A DNA stretch of 64,000 bases from Simplicispira lacusdiani (lineage in GTDB: Bacteria; Pseudomonadota; Gammaproteobacteria; Burkholderiales; Burkholderiaceae_C). The translations under genes and the position numbers were made by a program. Below the pieces are notes generated by a model. It was not told the DNA's origin, searched no databases, and saw nothing but the letters and a program-made list of their open reading frames with translations. The stretch covers positions 299,769 through 363,768 of the forward strand of contig NZ_QXGR01000003.1 of the NCBI RefSeq assembly GCF_003604195.1, written 5' to 3'. Below, piece after piece: positions 51,316 through 59,817 of the stretch; within the stretch, counting starts at the first letter, position 1; each line of letters opens with the position of its first letter.

Positions 51316-52353
51316 TCAGCCGGGCGTGTAGAACGCGGCGGGGGGCAGCTTGCCCCCGAGCAGGCCGGGGTTGCGCGCCATGAGCTGGCCGAAAAAGAAC
51401 TCCAGCTCCTCGCGCGCCTGCGGCAAGGGCACGGCGTCCATCTGGCTCACGGCGATGGCGTCGGCCACGGCCTCGGGCGTGAGCAGGTCGATGTGCCGGG
51501 CCATCATGCGGCCGCAGTCCATCGGGTGGGCGCGGCACCAGGCCAGCGACTGCGCGTAGGCCCGCGTGACGGCGGCCAGCGCCTCGGGCTGCGCGCGCAG
51601 GGCACCGACGGCGGCGATGCCCGCCTGCGGCAGGCGCGCGGGGCGCTGGTACAGGCGGCCCCATTCCTGCTGCATGTCGGCGCCCCGGTGCAGCTCGGGC
51701 GCGATCAGCCCCACGGGGAAGGAGCGCGTCTTGCGCAGCGCCAGCGAGACGGCGGGCTCGGACAGCAGCGCGTGCGAGACGCGGCGCGTGATGAGCAACT
51801 GCATGGCCTCCATGGGCGTGGGCACGTAGCGGATGCGGAAGTCGCGCAGCGGGTCCAGCCCCTGCTTGGCCGCGAGCAACTGCAACACGATGTCGGGCAT
51901 GTCGCCCCGGAACGGCACGGCGATCTCCTCGCCCTTGAAGTCCGCCAGCGTCTTGCGCGCCGCATCGCGCGTGACGACCCACTGCGACCCCCAGGTGGAG
52001 ATGTTGAGCAGCGCGACCCCGGCACCCCGGTTGTAGAGGTTGGCCGCGACATTACTGGGCATGGCCAGCACGTCGGCCTTGCCGCCCATGGCCATCATGC
52101 GCAGTTGGTCGGGGTCGCGCCAGGCCGTGAACACGGTGCGCTGCGCCACGCCCTGCAGCGCATGGGTTTCGGCCATGTGGATGAGCGGCGCCGACACGAT
52201 GGCGGGCGGCCCGGCCAGGGTGATCTGCGGCAGCGGCGCGCCCGTGGCCGCCCATGCGGGTGCTGCGAGAGGCGCTGCCATCGGCACGGCCAGCAGGGCC
52301 AGTGCCTGGCGGCGCGAGAGCGGTGTCTGAAGGCTCAAAAAGTGGTCATGCAT
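51316..52353 (-). CDS. ABC substrate-binding protein, NMT1/NitT type, Tat-exported
   Basis: 345 residues. The N terminus PLSRRQALALLAVPMAAPLA has a twin-arginine motif, so export is probably by Tat. The mature part is an NMT1/THI5-like binding protein: VLAMPSNVAANLYNRGAGVA and the ISTWGSQWVVTRD region, and RRVSHALLSEPAVSLAL are typical of the nitrate/sulfonate/taurine group. Likely partner of the permease and ATPase encoded 7-10 kb downstream in the same direction. Ligand not predictable. Confidence 0.85.
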   Translation of the reverse strand: MHDHFLSLQTPLSRRQALALLAVPMAAPLAAPAWAATGAPLPQITLAGPPAIVSAPLIHMAETHALQGVAQRTVFTAWRDPDQLRMMAMGGKADVLAMPSNVAANLYNRGAGVALLNISTWGSQWVVTRDAARKTLADFKGEEIAVPFRGDMPDIVLQLLAAKQGLDPLRDFRIRYVPTPMEAMQLLITRRVSHALLSEPAVSLALRKTRSFPVGLIAPELHRGADMQQEWGRLYQRPARLPQAGIAAVGALRAQPEALAAVTRAYAQSLAWCRAHPMDCGRMMARHIDLLTPEAVADAIAVSQMDAVPLPQAREELEFFFGQLMARNPGLLGGKLPPAAFYTPG

Positions 52354-52374
52354 GGTCGTCGCGCTCCACGTCCA

Positions 52375-52408
52375 TTGCGGCCCGGTGCCACCAAGGCACG
52401 GGCCGCAA
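52375..52408. other. Long GC hairpin upstream of the substrate-binding protein gene
   Basis: TTGCGGCCC / GGGCCGCAA stem continued by GTGCC / GGCAC with one bulged G and an ACCAA loop. It lies 21 bases before the gene's ATG (minus strand). No U-tract follows on either strand, so it is not a typical terminator; leader control or mRNA protection is possible. Confidence 0.5.
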
Positions 52409-52469
52409 GGGAAAAAATTGGTTCTTAATGAGTCATGGCGAGCGTCTCACTCGCTCCATAGGCCACTGG

Positions 52470-52588
52470 CGCGGCCCAGGCCAGTGGCCGCCGCGCAAGG
52501 GCCGCCCCGCCGCGCTGGCGGCGTTCCCCCTCCGCGCAGCGAAGCGAAGCAGAGAGGGGGGGAAGGAGCGCAGCGACACAGGGGGGTG
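52470..52588 (-). repeat. Family-B GC-rich interspersed repeat (copy B5)
   Basis: GCGCGGCCCAGGCCAGTGGC, GCGCAAGGGCCGCCCCGCC, CGCGCTGGCGGCGTTCCCCC, AGAGAGGGGGGGAAGGAGCG and ACACAGGGGGGTGCTTC. Lies directly at the 3' end of the second TonB receptor gene. Confidence 0.88.
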
Positions 52589-52590
52589 CT

Positions 52591-54717
52591 TCAGAATTTG
52601 TAGGTCAGGCCGGCCGTCAGGCTGCGCCCCAGGCCCGGCAGGTAGCCCGGCTGGGCCGCAGTGGCCTGGTTGCGGATGGCGTAGCTGCTGGCGTAGCGGC
52701 GGTCGGTCACGTTGTCGGCCTGCACATACACGGCCCAGGGGCCTTCGCGCCATTCGAGCTTCAGGCCCAGCAGCGCATACGACTCCTGCTGTGTACCCGG
52801 CGTGTTGGCATGGTCGGTGGGGGTGCTCACCGGCACCCAGCGCAGGTTGGGGCCGAAGCGCCAGGCGCCCAGGCGAACCATGAATTCGGCGTTGATCAGG
52901 TGGCGCGGCACGCCGGCGATCTGCTTGCCGGCGTATTCGCCCGCGCGGAAGCGGAAGTCGCTGTAGGTCCAGCTCGCGCGGTAGTCGAGCGCGCCCACCC
53001 CCATGCGCTGGCTGCCCGAGAGACCCAGCTCCACGCCCTGATGCAGCGTGCCGCCCCGGTAGTTGTAGGTGCCCACCTTGATGCCGTTGGCGTCGGTGGT
53101 GGAAATGAGTTCGTCGGCCAGCACGCTGCGGTACACGGCCGCGTTCCACTGCAGGGACTGCGCGCCCTCGCCCAGGCGGCCCTGGCCACCGAGTTCGAGC
53201 GTGGTGGCGCGCTGCATCTTCAGGCGCACCAGCTCGGCGCTGGCGGCGGCCGGGTTGTTGGGCGCCACGGTGGCGCCGAGGATTTCCCAGTAGGTGGGCG
53301 CTTCCTGGCTGCGGCTGAGGTTGGCCCACAGGCGCGTGGTGGGCGAGAGGTCCCAGTTCACGCCGAGCTTGGGCGTGGCGAAGTTCCAGCTCTGGTCGAG
53401 CTGGGCCGCGCTGGTGCGGCTGGCGGCGTCGCGCGTGAGCTGGCTCCACTGCAGGCTGCCCAGCACGGTCCAGCCTGGGGCCACGCGCCAGTCACCCGCC
53501 ACCAGCGCCTGCAGGTTGCTGGCGTCCAGGTCGTAGGAGCCGAAGCGCTGCATCTGCTGACCGTTGGCCGGGTTGGTGGCGTACAGGTCGCGCTGCATCT
53601 GGCTTTGCGCCCACGACAGCGCGGTGCGCCAGCCCACGGCCCCGGCCGCGCCGTCGGGCCGGCCGCTGGCCTGCCACTGCGCGCCGGTGGTGCGGCTGTG
53701 CGTGACGGTGTGGTGGGTCTGGTTGTTGAACAGGTCGTCGGTGTCCTGCCAGTACACGCCCACCTCCTGGCGCAGCGCTTCGTTGCCCCAGGTGGAGCGG
53801 TTGGCCAGGCGCAGCTGCGTGGCCTCTCGGCGCGGGTCGCGCTTGTAGACGTTGAGCAGTTGGTCCTGCGGCGTCTTGCCGTCGCCCATGACACCGCGCG
53901 GGTCGGAGCCGATGCGGTCCTTGGGCACCACGCTGGGGATCTGGAAGGCCAGGTCGGTCCAGTTCAGGTAGGTGCGGTTCTGGAAGCCGCCATCGCCCTG
54001 GAAACCCACGTTGGCCTGCAAGGCATCGCGCTGCGAGGCGGAATGGCGGCGGTAGCCGTCGTAGCGGTCGCTGCTGACGGAGACGCGGCCGTCGAGCCGC
54101 TCGCCCACCGCGCCCACGGCGCCCTGCAGGCCCTGGCGGCCGAAGCTGCCCGCCTCGGCGCGCACACGGCCGCGCTCGTCGGCCCCGGTGAGCGAGACGA
54201 AGTCGACCTCGCCGCCGAGCATGGTGGCGCCCGGCGTGGTGGCGTTGGCGCCGCGCCGCGCGCTGATGAGCGCCGCGTTGCGCGGCTCGATCAGGCCGAT
54301 GATGAAGGAGCCGTCGGCCTCGTTGAGCGGCAGGCCGTCCTGCAGCAGCAGCACGCCCCGGTTCACCGGGTTGCTCTGGATGCCCGAGCCCCGGATGCCC
54401 AGGCGCGGCTGGTCGGTGCCGCCGAAGAAGTCCTGCAGCACGATGCCGGGCTGGTAGTCCAGCGCGTCGCGCAGCGTGGCCAGGCGGGCTTCCTTCTGCG
54501 GCTCGGCCAAGTTGGTGCCGCCGGGCACCCGCGCCAGGCGCTCGCGCTCCTGCTGCGCCGTGGTGCGCAGCGGCACTTGGGCGCTGTCACGGGTGGACTG
54601 CACGGTGACGGACGGCAGCGCGGCGCCTTCCTGCGCCTGGGCCACACCGCCCAGGGCGGCCAAAAGCAGCACACCGGCCACGGCGCGCAGGGGGAACGGA
54701 GGATGGGCGGAGTTCAT
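52591..54717 (-). CDS. TonB-dependent receptor (FecA-like)
   Basis: 708-residue outer-membrane receptor. Start at ATG 54717; signal peptide PLRAVAGVLLLAALGGVAQA. TonB-box region AALPSVTVQSTRD; plug with LRDALDYQPGIVLQDFFGGT and PRLGIRGSGIQSNPVNRGVL, resembling FecA-type plugs. The barrel has SRSQEAPTYWEI (FRAP-like) and ends in SLTAGLTYKF with terminal Phe. It opens the accessory gene run and is divergent from the Crp-type regulator with a 63-base control region. Ligand unknown; iron or metal chelates are typical for the group. Confidence 0.9.
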   Translation of the reverse strand: MNSAHPPFPLRAVAGVLLLAALGGVAQAQEGAALPSVTVQSTRDSAQVPLRTTAQQERERLARVPGGTNLAEPQKEARLATLRDALDYQPGIVLQDFFGGTDQPRLGIRGSGIQSNPVNRGVLLLQDGLPLNEADGSFIIGLIEPRNAALISARRGANATTPGATMLGGEVDFVSLTGADERGRVRAEAGSFGRQGLQGAVGAVGERLDGRVSVSSDRYDGYRRHSASQRDALQANVGFQGDGGFQNRTYLNWTDLAFQIPSVVPKDRIGSDPRGVMGDGKTPQDQLLNVYKRDPRREATQLRLANRSTWGNEALRQEVGVYWQDTDDLFNNQTHHTVTHSRTTGAQWQASGRPDGAAGAVGWRTALSWAQSQMQRDLYATNPANGQQMQRFGSYDLDASNLQALVAGDWRVAPGWTVLGSLQWSQLTRDAASRTSAAQLDQSWNFATPKLGVNWDLSPTTRLWANLSRSQEAPTYWEILGATVAPNNPAAASAELVRLKMQRATTLELGGQGRLGEGAQSLQWNAAVYRSVLADELISTTDANGIKVGTYNYRGGTLHQGVELGLSGSQRMGVGALDYRASWTYSDFRFRAGEYAGKQIAGVPRHLINAEFMVRLGAWRFGPNLRWVPVSTPTDHANTPGTQQESYALLGLKLEWREGPWAVYVQADNVTDRRYASSYAIRNQATAAQPGYLPGLGRSLTAGLTYKF

Positions 54718-54731
54718 GTAAATCTTGTTGG

Positions 54732-54757
54732 GAGTAATTCGCATTTGCAATATCATC
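54732..54757. promoter_or_regulatory. Possible Fur-like operator in the receptor/regulator gap
   Basis: Minus strand reads GATATTGCAAATGCGAATTA, three hexamers of the NATNAT-type arrangement and similar to Fur boxes with AATGCGAATTA. It is in the 63-base gap between the divergent receptor and Crp-type genes. A Crp-family site or another operator is equally possible. Confidence 0.35.
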
Positions 54758-54780
54758 CTGGAAACCATTGGTATCCGGCA

Positions 54781-55494
54781 ATGACATTTATCAACGTCCG
54801 CCCCGCCCCCGCCACGCCGCTATTGCAGCTGGCCGCCCATCCCCTGCTGCGCGAACTGGCCCCCGAGGTGCTGCAAAGCCTGTGCGCGCGGGCCGAGCTG
54901 CGCCCCTACCGCGATGGCAGCGTCGTGTTCCACGAGGGCGACGCCGCGCAGCACTGGCTGCTGGTGGCCAGGGGCCATGTGGAGGTGGTGCGCTTTGGCA
55001 GCGACGGCAGCGAGCGCGTGTACCACCGCTTCGGCCCGGGCGAATGCGTGGCCGAGGCCGCCATGTTCATGGCCCATGGGCGCTACCCCATGCAGGCGCG
55101 CGCGGTGGGCGTCACCACGGTCTGGCGCCTGGAGCGCCAAGCCTTGCGACAGGCCTGCGAGCACCACCCGGCCCTGGCGCTGCGGCTGCTTGAAGATTTC
55201 AGCCGCCGGCTCTACCACTACATCAACGAGGTGGAATGGCTGACCGTGAGCAGCGCGCCGCAGCGGCTGGCGGCCTTTCTGCTGCGGCTGCAGGCACAGC
55301 AGGGTCCGCAGATGGAGCTGCCCAGCAGCCAGCGCCAGGTGGCCGCGCACCTGGGCGTCCGCGCCGAGACGCTCAGCCGCCTGTTGTCGGAATGGCAGGC
55401 GCGCCAGTGGCTGCGCGGCGAGCGCCGGCACTGGACGCTGCTGGACACGGCGCCCCTGCAGCAGCTGGCGGGGGCGTTGGCGCGCAGTTTCTGA
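54781..55494 (+). CDS. Crp/Fnr-family transcriptional regulator
   Basis: 237 residues. Cyclic-nucleotide-binding-type beta domain: FHEGDAAQHWLLVARGHVEV, then YHRFGPGECVAEAAMF. C-terminal winged HTH: LPSSQRQVAAHLGVRAETLS followed by RLLSEWQ. The Fnr-type N-terminal cysteine cluster is absent (Cys only at about 35, 89 and 125), so it should not be an oxygen-sensing 4Fe-4S protein; Dnr/Nnr-like or other ligand sensing is open. Divergent from the FecA-like receptor gene and the best candidate regulator of the accessory locus, which ends in nnrS. Confidence 0.88.
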   Translation: MTFINVRPAPATPLLQLAAHPLLRELAPEVLQSLCARAELRPYRDGSVVFHEGDAAQHWLLVARGHVEVVRFGSDGSERVYHRFGPGECVAEAAMFMAHGRYPMQARAVGVTTVWRLERQALRQACEHHPALALRLLEDFSRRLYHYINEVEWLTVSSAPQRLAAFLLRLQAQQGPQMELPSSQRQVAAHLGVRAETLSRLLSEWQARQWLRGERRHWTLLDTAPLQQLAGALARSF

Positions 55495-55566
55495 AGCCCT
55501 TCAGGGTGCTCGGTCCGGGCCAAGCCGCTACCATCGGCACCCTGCCCTTCTCCCGATCGAGCCACC

Positions 55567-56343
55567 ATGCAAATCGCCACCTGGAACGTCAACTCCCTCA
55601 GCGTGCGCCTGCCCCAGGTGCTGGACTGGCTGGCCCGCCAACCCGTCGATGTGCTGTGCCTGCAGGAGCTCAAGCTGACCGAGGACAAGTTCCCGTTCAT
55701 GGAGCTGCGCGCGGCCGGCTACGAGGCCGTGGCCTTCGGACAGAAGACCTACAACGGCGTGGCCCTCCTGGCGCGCACGCCGCCGACCGCCGTGGTGCGC
55801 AACATTCCCGGCTTCGAGGACGAGCAGGCGCGCGTGATCGCCGCCACGGTGGAAACGCCACAAGGCCCGCTGCGCGTGCTCAACGGCTATTTCGTCAACG
55901 GCCAGGCGCCAGGCACCGACAAGTTCGCCTACAAGATGCGCTGGCTGCAGGCCCTGCACGACTGGGTGCGCGCCGAACTGGCGGCGCACCCGCGCCTGGT
56001 GCTGCTGGGCGACTTCAACGTGGCGCCCAAGGACCGCGACTCCTACGACCCGGTGGGCCTGGCGGACACCATCCACCACACGCGCGAGGAGCGCGCGCAT
56101 TTCCAGGCACTGCTGGACCTGGGCCTGGCGGATGCCTTCCGCATGTTCGAGCAGCCCGAAAAGAGCTATTCGTGGTGGGACTACCGCATGCTCGGCTTCC
56201 AGAAGAACCGGGGGCTGCGCATCGACCACATCCTGGTCAGCGAGGCGCTGCGCGGCAGCGTGACGGCCTGCACCGTCGACCGCGCACCGCGCAAGAACCC
56301 GCAGCCGAGCGACCACGCCCCGGTGGTGCTCACGCTGGCCTGA
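55567..56343 (+). CDS. xthA: Exodeoxyribonuclease III
   Basis: AP endonuclease / 3'-5' exonuclease of base-excision repair. 258 residues. Conserved metal-site blocks: IATWNVNSL, VLCLQELKL, YNGVALLARTPP, LLGDFNVAPKDRD, SWWDYR, and the end SDHAPVVLTL. The ATG at 55567 follows a weak ribosome site. Its TGA stop adjoins repeat A9 and it converges on ntrC. Confidence 0.95.
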   Translation: MQIATWNVNSLSVRLPQVLDWLARQPVDVLCLQELKLTEDKFPFMELRAAGYEAVAFGQKTYNGVALLARTPPTAVVRNIPGFEDEQARVIAATVETPQGPLRVLNGYFVNGQAPGTDKFAYKMRWLQALHDWVRAELAAHPRLVLLGDFNVAPKDRDSYDPVGLADTIHHTREERAHFQALLDLGLADAFRMFEQPEKSYSWWDYRMLGFQKNRGLRIDHILVSEALRGSVTACTVDRAPRKNPQPSDHAPVVLTLA

Positions 56344-56403
56344 ATGCTATTGTTTTAGTAGCTACTTGCGCTTACCCAGCAAGCGCTAGAAGCCATTTTT
56401 TGC
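56344..56403 (+). repeat. Family-A palindromic repeat (copy A9)
   Basis: AATGCTATTGTTTTAGTAGC, ACTTGCGCTTACC, CAAGCGCTAGAAGCCATTTT. Between convergent xthA and ntrC; the TAG stop and last residues (KNGF) of NtrC are encoded in it. Confidence 0.88.
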
Positions 56404-57969
56404 ATCATCCGACGCATCCAGACCCAGTTCCTGGATCTTGCGCGTGATGGTGTTGCGACCTATGCCCAGGCGCTGCGCCGCCTCCATGCGGCGGCCGTGC
56501 GTGGTGCCCAGCGCGGCGCGGATCAGGCGCGACTCGAAGCGGTGCATGAGCCGATCCCACACCTCGCCCTGGCCGCTGGCCAGCAAGGCGTGCACTTCGC
56601 TGTCGAGCGCCTGTTCCCAGGCGCTGGCTTCGACCAGCGGCGCCGCGCCATTGGCGGCGGCAAGGGGGGCGGGCGCGGACACCGGCACGGTATCGGCCGC
56701 GGGTTGTGCCGGAAGATGGGCGGAATGCACGGGCGCTTCGACAGGCCATGCGGGCGGCGCGCTGGGCGCGGCCACGGTGTTGCCGAGCAGGGGCGCCTCC
56801 AGCACCTCGGGCGGCAAATCCTGTACCGAAATGACCTGAGCCGGCGCCATCACCGTGAGCCAGTGGCAGATGTTCTCCAGTTGGCGCACATTGCCCGGGA
56901 AGGCGAAACGCGACAGACGGGCCAATGCCGCGTCGTCGATGCGCTTGGGCTCCACGCCGAGCTGGCGCGCGCTCACCTGCAGGAAGTGGCGCGTGAGCAT
57001 GGGCACGTCCTCGGCGCGCTCGCGCAGCGCTGGCAGGCGCAGGCGGATGACGTTGAGGCGGTGGAACAGGTCCTCGCGGAACACGCCGTCCTTGACGCGC
57101 TGCTCCAGGTTCTGGTGCGTGGCGGCGATCACGCGCACATGGGCCTTGACGGCCGCATGGCCGCCCACGCGGTAGAACTGGCCGTCCGACAGCACGCGCA
57201 GCAGCCGCGTCTGCAGGTCGAACGGCATGTCGCCGATTTCGTCGAGGAACAGCGTGCCGCCCTCGGCCTGCTCGAAGCGCCCACGCCGCTGCGTCTGCGC
57301 GCCGGTGAAGGCGCCACGCTCGTGGCCGAACAGCTCGGACTCCAGCAGGTCTTTCGGGATGGCCGCCGTGTTGATGGCGACGAAGGGGCCGCCAGACACC
57401 GGCGAATGCTTGTGCAGCGCGCGCGCCACCAGCTCCTTGCCCGAGCCCGATTCGCCCGTGATAAGCACGGTGACCTGGCTCTGGCTCAGGCGCCCGATGG
57501 CGCGGAACACGTCCTGCATGGCGGGCGCCTGGCCCAGCATCTCGGGCGCCACGTCCTGCGCGTCCTGCACCACGTCCTCGCGCTGGCTCTCTTGCACGGC
57601 GCGGCGGATGAGTTCCACGGCCTTGGGCAGGTCGAAGGGCTTGGGCAGGTACTCGAAGGCGCCGCGCTGGAAGGCCGAAACGGCGCTATCGAGGTCGGAA
57701 TAGGCCGTCATGATGATGACCGGCAACCCCGGCTGCAGGGTATGGACCTTCTCCAGCAGTTGCAGCCCTGAGCCTCCCGGCATGCGGATGTCGCTCACCA
57801 GCACCTGGGGGCCGGGCAACTCGGCCTCGCCGGCACCGAGCTGCGCCAGGGCATCGAGCACCTCGCGCGGGTGGGTGAAGCTGCGCGTGGGCAGGTTCTC
57901 GCGTGCCAGCGCCTTCTCGAGCACGAAGCGGATCGAGGGGTCGTCATCTACTATCCAGATCGGCTTCAT
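56386..57969 (-). CDS. ntrC: Nitrogen regulation response regulator NtrC
   Basis: 527 residues. Receiver domain with the phospho-acceptor Asp at about 60 in [14 protein letters not shown]+ domain with Walker [10 protein letters not shown], the sigma-54 contact loop RGAFTGA, Walker [14 protein letters not shown]; Fis-type HTH at the end ([20 protein letters not shown]). Activates sigma-54 promoters under nitrogen limitation. A Pro/Ala-rich linker of about 55 residues separates AAA+ and HTH, longer than in enteric NtrC (469 residues). The C-terminal KNGF comes from a family-A repeat. Follows ntrB by 37 bases. Confidence 0.96.
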   Translation of the reverse strand: MKPIWIVDDDPSIRFVLEKALARENLPTRSFTHPREVLDALAQLGAGEAELPGPQVLVSDIRMPGGSGLQLLEKVHTLQPGLPVIIMTAYSDLDSAVSAFQRGAFEYLPKPFDLPKAVELIRRAVQESQREDVVQDAQDVAPEMLGQAPAMQDVFRAIGRLSQSQVTVLITGESGSGKELVARALHKHSPVSGGPFVAINTAAIPKDLLESELFGHERGAFTGAQTQRRGRFEQAEGGTLFLDEIGDMPFDLQTRLLRVLSDGQFYRVGGHAAVKAHVRVIAATHQNLEQRVKDGVFREDLFHRLNVIRLRLPALRERAEDVPMLTRHFLQVSARQLGVEPKRIDDAALARLSRFAFPGNVRQLENICHWLTVMAPAQVISVQDLPPEVLEAPLLGNTVAAPSAPPAWPVEAPVHSAHLPAQPAADTVPVSAPAPLAAANGAAPLVEASAWEQALDSEVHALLASGQGEVWDRLMHRFESRLIRAALGTTHGRRMEAAQRLGIGRNTITRKIQELGLDASDDAKNGF

Positions 57970-58006
57970 GTGTGTTCAAACTCCCCTGGTTGCGTGACTG
58001 GAAACC

Positions 58007-59080
58007 TCAGGGCAGGGGAATCAGGATGCGGAAGTCGGTGCGTCCCGGGACGCTCTCGCATTCGATCAATCCATGGTGCTGCTGCACGAAGGTTTGCGCC
58101 AGCGTCAGCCCCAGCCCCGAGCCGCCGTCGCGACCCGACACCAGTGGATAGAAGATCCTGTCCCGGATGGTGTCGGGCACGCCCGGCCCGTTGTCGATCA
58201 CATGCAATTCCAGTGCCAGCCTGTAGCGCTGGCGGCCGAAAGTGACCTGCCGCGCCACGCGCGTGCGCAGCGTGATGCAGGCGTCGCCCTGCGCGATGCG
58301 CTCGGTGAGGGCCTGCGCCGCGTTCTGCACGATGTTGAGCAGCGCCTGGATGAGCTGGGCGCGGTCGCCCCGGAACTCGGGAATGGAGGTGTCGTAGTCG
58401 CGCTGCACGCGCAGGCCGTGCGGGTGCTCGACCAGGATCAGCGAGCGCACGCGCTCGCACACTTCATGGATGTTGACATCGCCCACCTGGTGCGGGTGGC
58501 GGTGCGGCGCCAGCAGGCGGTCCACCAGGCTCTGCAGGCGGTCGGCCTCGTGCACGATGACCTGGGTGTATTCGCTCAACTCGGGGCTTTGCAGCTCCAG
58601 CTCCAGCAGCTGCGCCGCGCCCCGGATGCCGCCCAGCGGGTTCTTGATCTCGTGGGCCAGGTTGCGGATCAGCTCCTTGTGCGCCTGGGCTTGCTCCAGC
58701 AAGCGCTCTTCGCGGTCCTGGCGCACCTGCTGCTCCAGGGGCCATAGCTCGACGAGCACCTCGCCCCGCGTGTCGGTGGGTGCCACGTTCACATGCACGG
58801 GCACCGGGTCCTGGTGCAGGCGCTTGAGGCTGGCTTCGTAGCGCAAGGCGGCGAAGTCGTTGCTGGTGGCGCCGGCCAGCGCGGTCTGCAGCAGGGCCGG
58901 ATCGGTGAAGAACTGCGCGAATTCCACGCCTTCCAGCGTGCGGCGGGACATGCCGAGCTGCTGTTCCAACGCGGCGTTGGCGTACAACACGGTGCCGTCC
59001 GTGCGCAGCACGGCCACGAGCAACGAGAGCATGTCGAGGGCCTGCAGGCGCTGCAGCCCATGCGTGGCGTGCTGTGCCAT
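58007..59080 (-). CDS. ntrB: Nitrogen regulation sensor kinase NtrB
   Basis: 357-residue cytoplasmic histidine kinase that, with PII, sets the phosphorylation of NtrC. N-terminal PAS-like region (VLRTDGTVLYANAALEQQLG), dimerisation/His box NLAHEIKNPLGGIRGAAQLL with the phospho-acceptor His, N box NIVQNAAQAL, G boxes DNGPGVPD and GSGLGLTLAQ. Start at ATG 59080, with an adjacent GTG 59083. It lies 12 bases after the small orf that follows glnA. Confidence 0.95.
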   Translation of the reverse strand: MAQHATHGLQRLQALDMLSLLVAVLRTDGTVLYANAALEQQLGMSRRTLEGVEFAQFFTDPALLQTALAGATSNDFAALRYEASLKRLHQDPVPVHVNVAPTDTRGEVLVELWPLEQQVRQDREERLLEQAQAHKELIRNLAHEIKNPLGGIRGAAQLLELELQSPELSEYTQVIVHEADRLQSLVDRLLAPHRHPHQVGDVNIHEVCERVRSLILVEHPHGLRVQRDYDTSIPEFRGDRAQLIQALLNIVQNAAQALTERIAQGDACITLRTRVARQVTFGRQRYRLALELHVIDNGPGVPDTIRDRIFYPLVSGRDGGSGLGLTLAQTFVQQHHGLIECESVPGRTDFRILIPLP

Positions 59081-59092
59081 CACCAGCAGGCG

Positions 59093-59593
59093 TCAGCGGG
59101 TCGGCAGCCGGGCCAGCTCGCGCTTGATGCCGGCGATGTCGCTTTCGCTGCGGGCGATACTGGCCTTGAGTTCGGCCGTGCGCTCCATGTAGCGCTGCGG
59201 ATTGCGCAGGTCGAGCGCGCCCCGCTCGGGCGCGCCATTGTTGTATTCCTTGACCAGCTCGGCATGGCGCGTTTCGGCCTTGCGCAGTTCGGACTCCAGG
59301 ATGGCGCGTGCATCGGCATCGCGGCTGCGCTGGTCGTTGGGATCCACCTTCGGTGCAGAAGGCGGGGATACGGCAGCCTTGGGCGCGGCACCCGATGCCG
59401 CGGGAGCGCTGCGCGCCCCCTCCACCACCGTGACGTTGCCCCCTTCCACCAGCTTGCAGCCGCGCTCCTTGGCCTGGCTGGCGTTGTTGGTGTACTCATT
59501 GCCGCAGCGGTAGATGCGATCCTGGGCCTGCGCCGGGCCCACGGCGGCAAGGCACAGCACGGCAGGGAGCAGAGTGAAGAATATTTTGTTCAT
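59093..59593 (-). CDS. Secreted DUF4124-like coiled-coil protein
   Basis: 166 residues, start ATG 59593. Signal peptide MNKIFFTLLPAVLCLAAVGP ending AQAQ; mature part opens DRIYRCGNEYTNNASQAKER with two Cys, as in DUF4124-type proteins, then an Ala/Pro-rich linker and a charged helical C terminus (ESELRKAETRHAELVKEYNN). Function unknown. It sits between glnA and ntrB in the same direction, a place where Burkholderiales often have such a gene. Confidence 0.78.
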   Translation of the reverse strand: MNKIFFTLLPAVLCLAAVGPAQAQDRIYRCGNEYTNNASQAKERGCKLVEGGNVTVVEGARSAPAASGAAPKAAVSPPSAPKVDPNDQRSRDADARAILESELRKAETRHAELVKEYNNGAPERGALDLRNPQRYMERTAELKASIARSESDIAGIKRELARLPTR

Positions 59594-59817
59594 ACGGTTT
59601 CCTCGCACCGAGGCGTGCAGGGCTTGCGCCAGAGTATCACCCAAACAAGTCCCATCTCCAACGCGTTGCTGTGATGGAACTGCAACGAACTGCAGTGGGA
59701 CCCGCCGCGCCGCGCCAAGGTTCCTGTGGGCTCGCCCATCATGGCGCCCGGCAATCCCGGCAAGAAAAAAGGCGGCCCGGGGGCCGCCTTTGCTTTGCAA
59801 GTCCGCCTGGCGGATGC
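59594..59817. other. Intergenic region between glnA and the DUF4124-like gene
   Basis: Contains the glnA terminator (59765-59796) and a TGCAACGAACTGCA inverted repeat near 59690, which may belong to the promoter of the downstream orf-ntrB-ntrC genes. No open frame with support. Confidence 0.5.
59765..59796 (-). terminator. Rho-independent terminator of glnA
   Basis: Minus strand: GGCGGCCC / GGGCCGCC stem followed by six T then CTT, starting 26 bases after the glnA stop. It separates glnA from orf-ntrB-ntrC, so NtrBC needs read-through or its own promoter. Confidence 0.88.

Noticed and set aside
52810..54780. Plus-strand frame joined to the Crp-type gene (894 residues in total)
   Set aside because: The upstream part is antisense to the FecA-like receptor; only the part from ATG 54781 matches Crp/Fnr.
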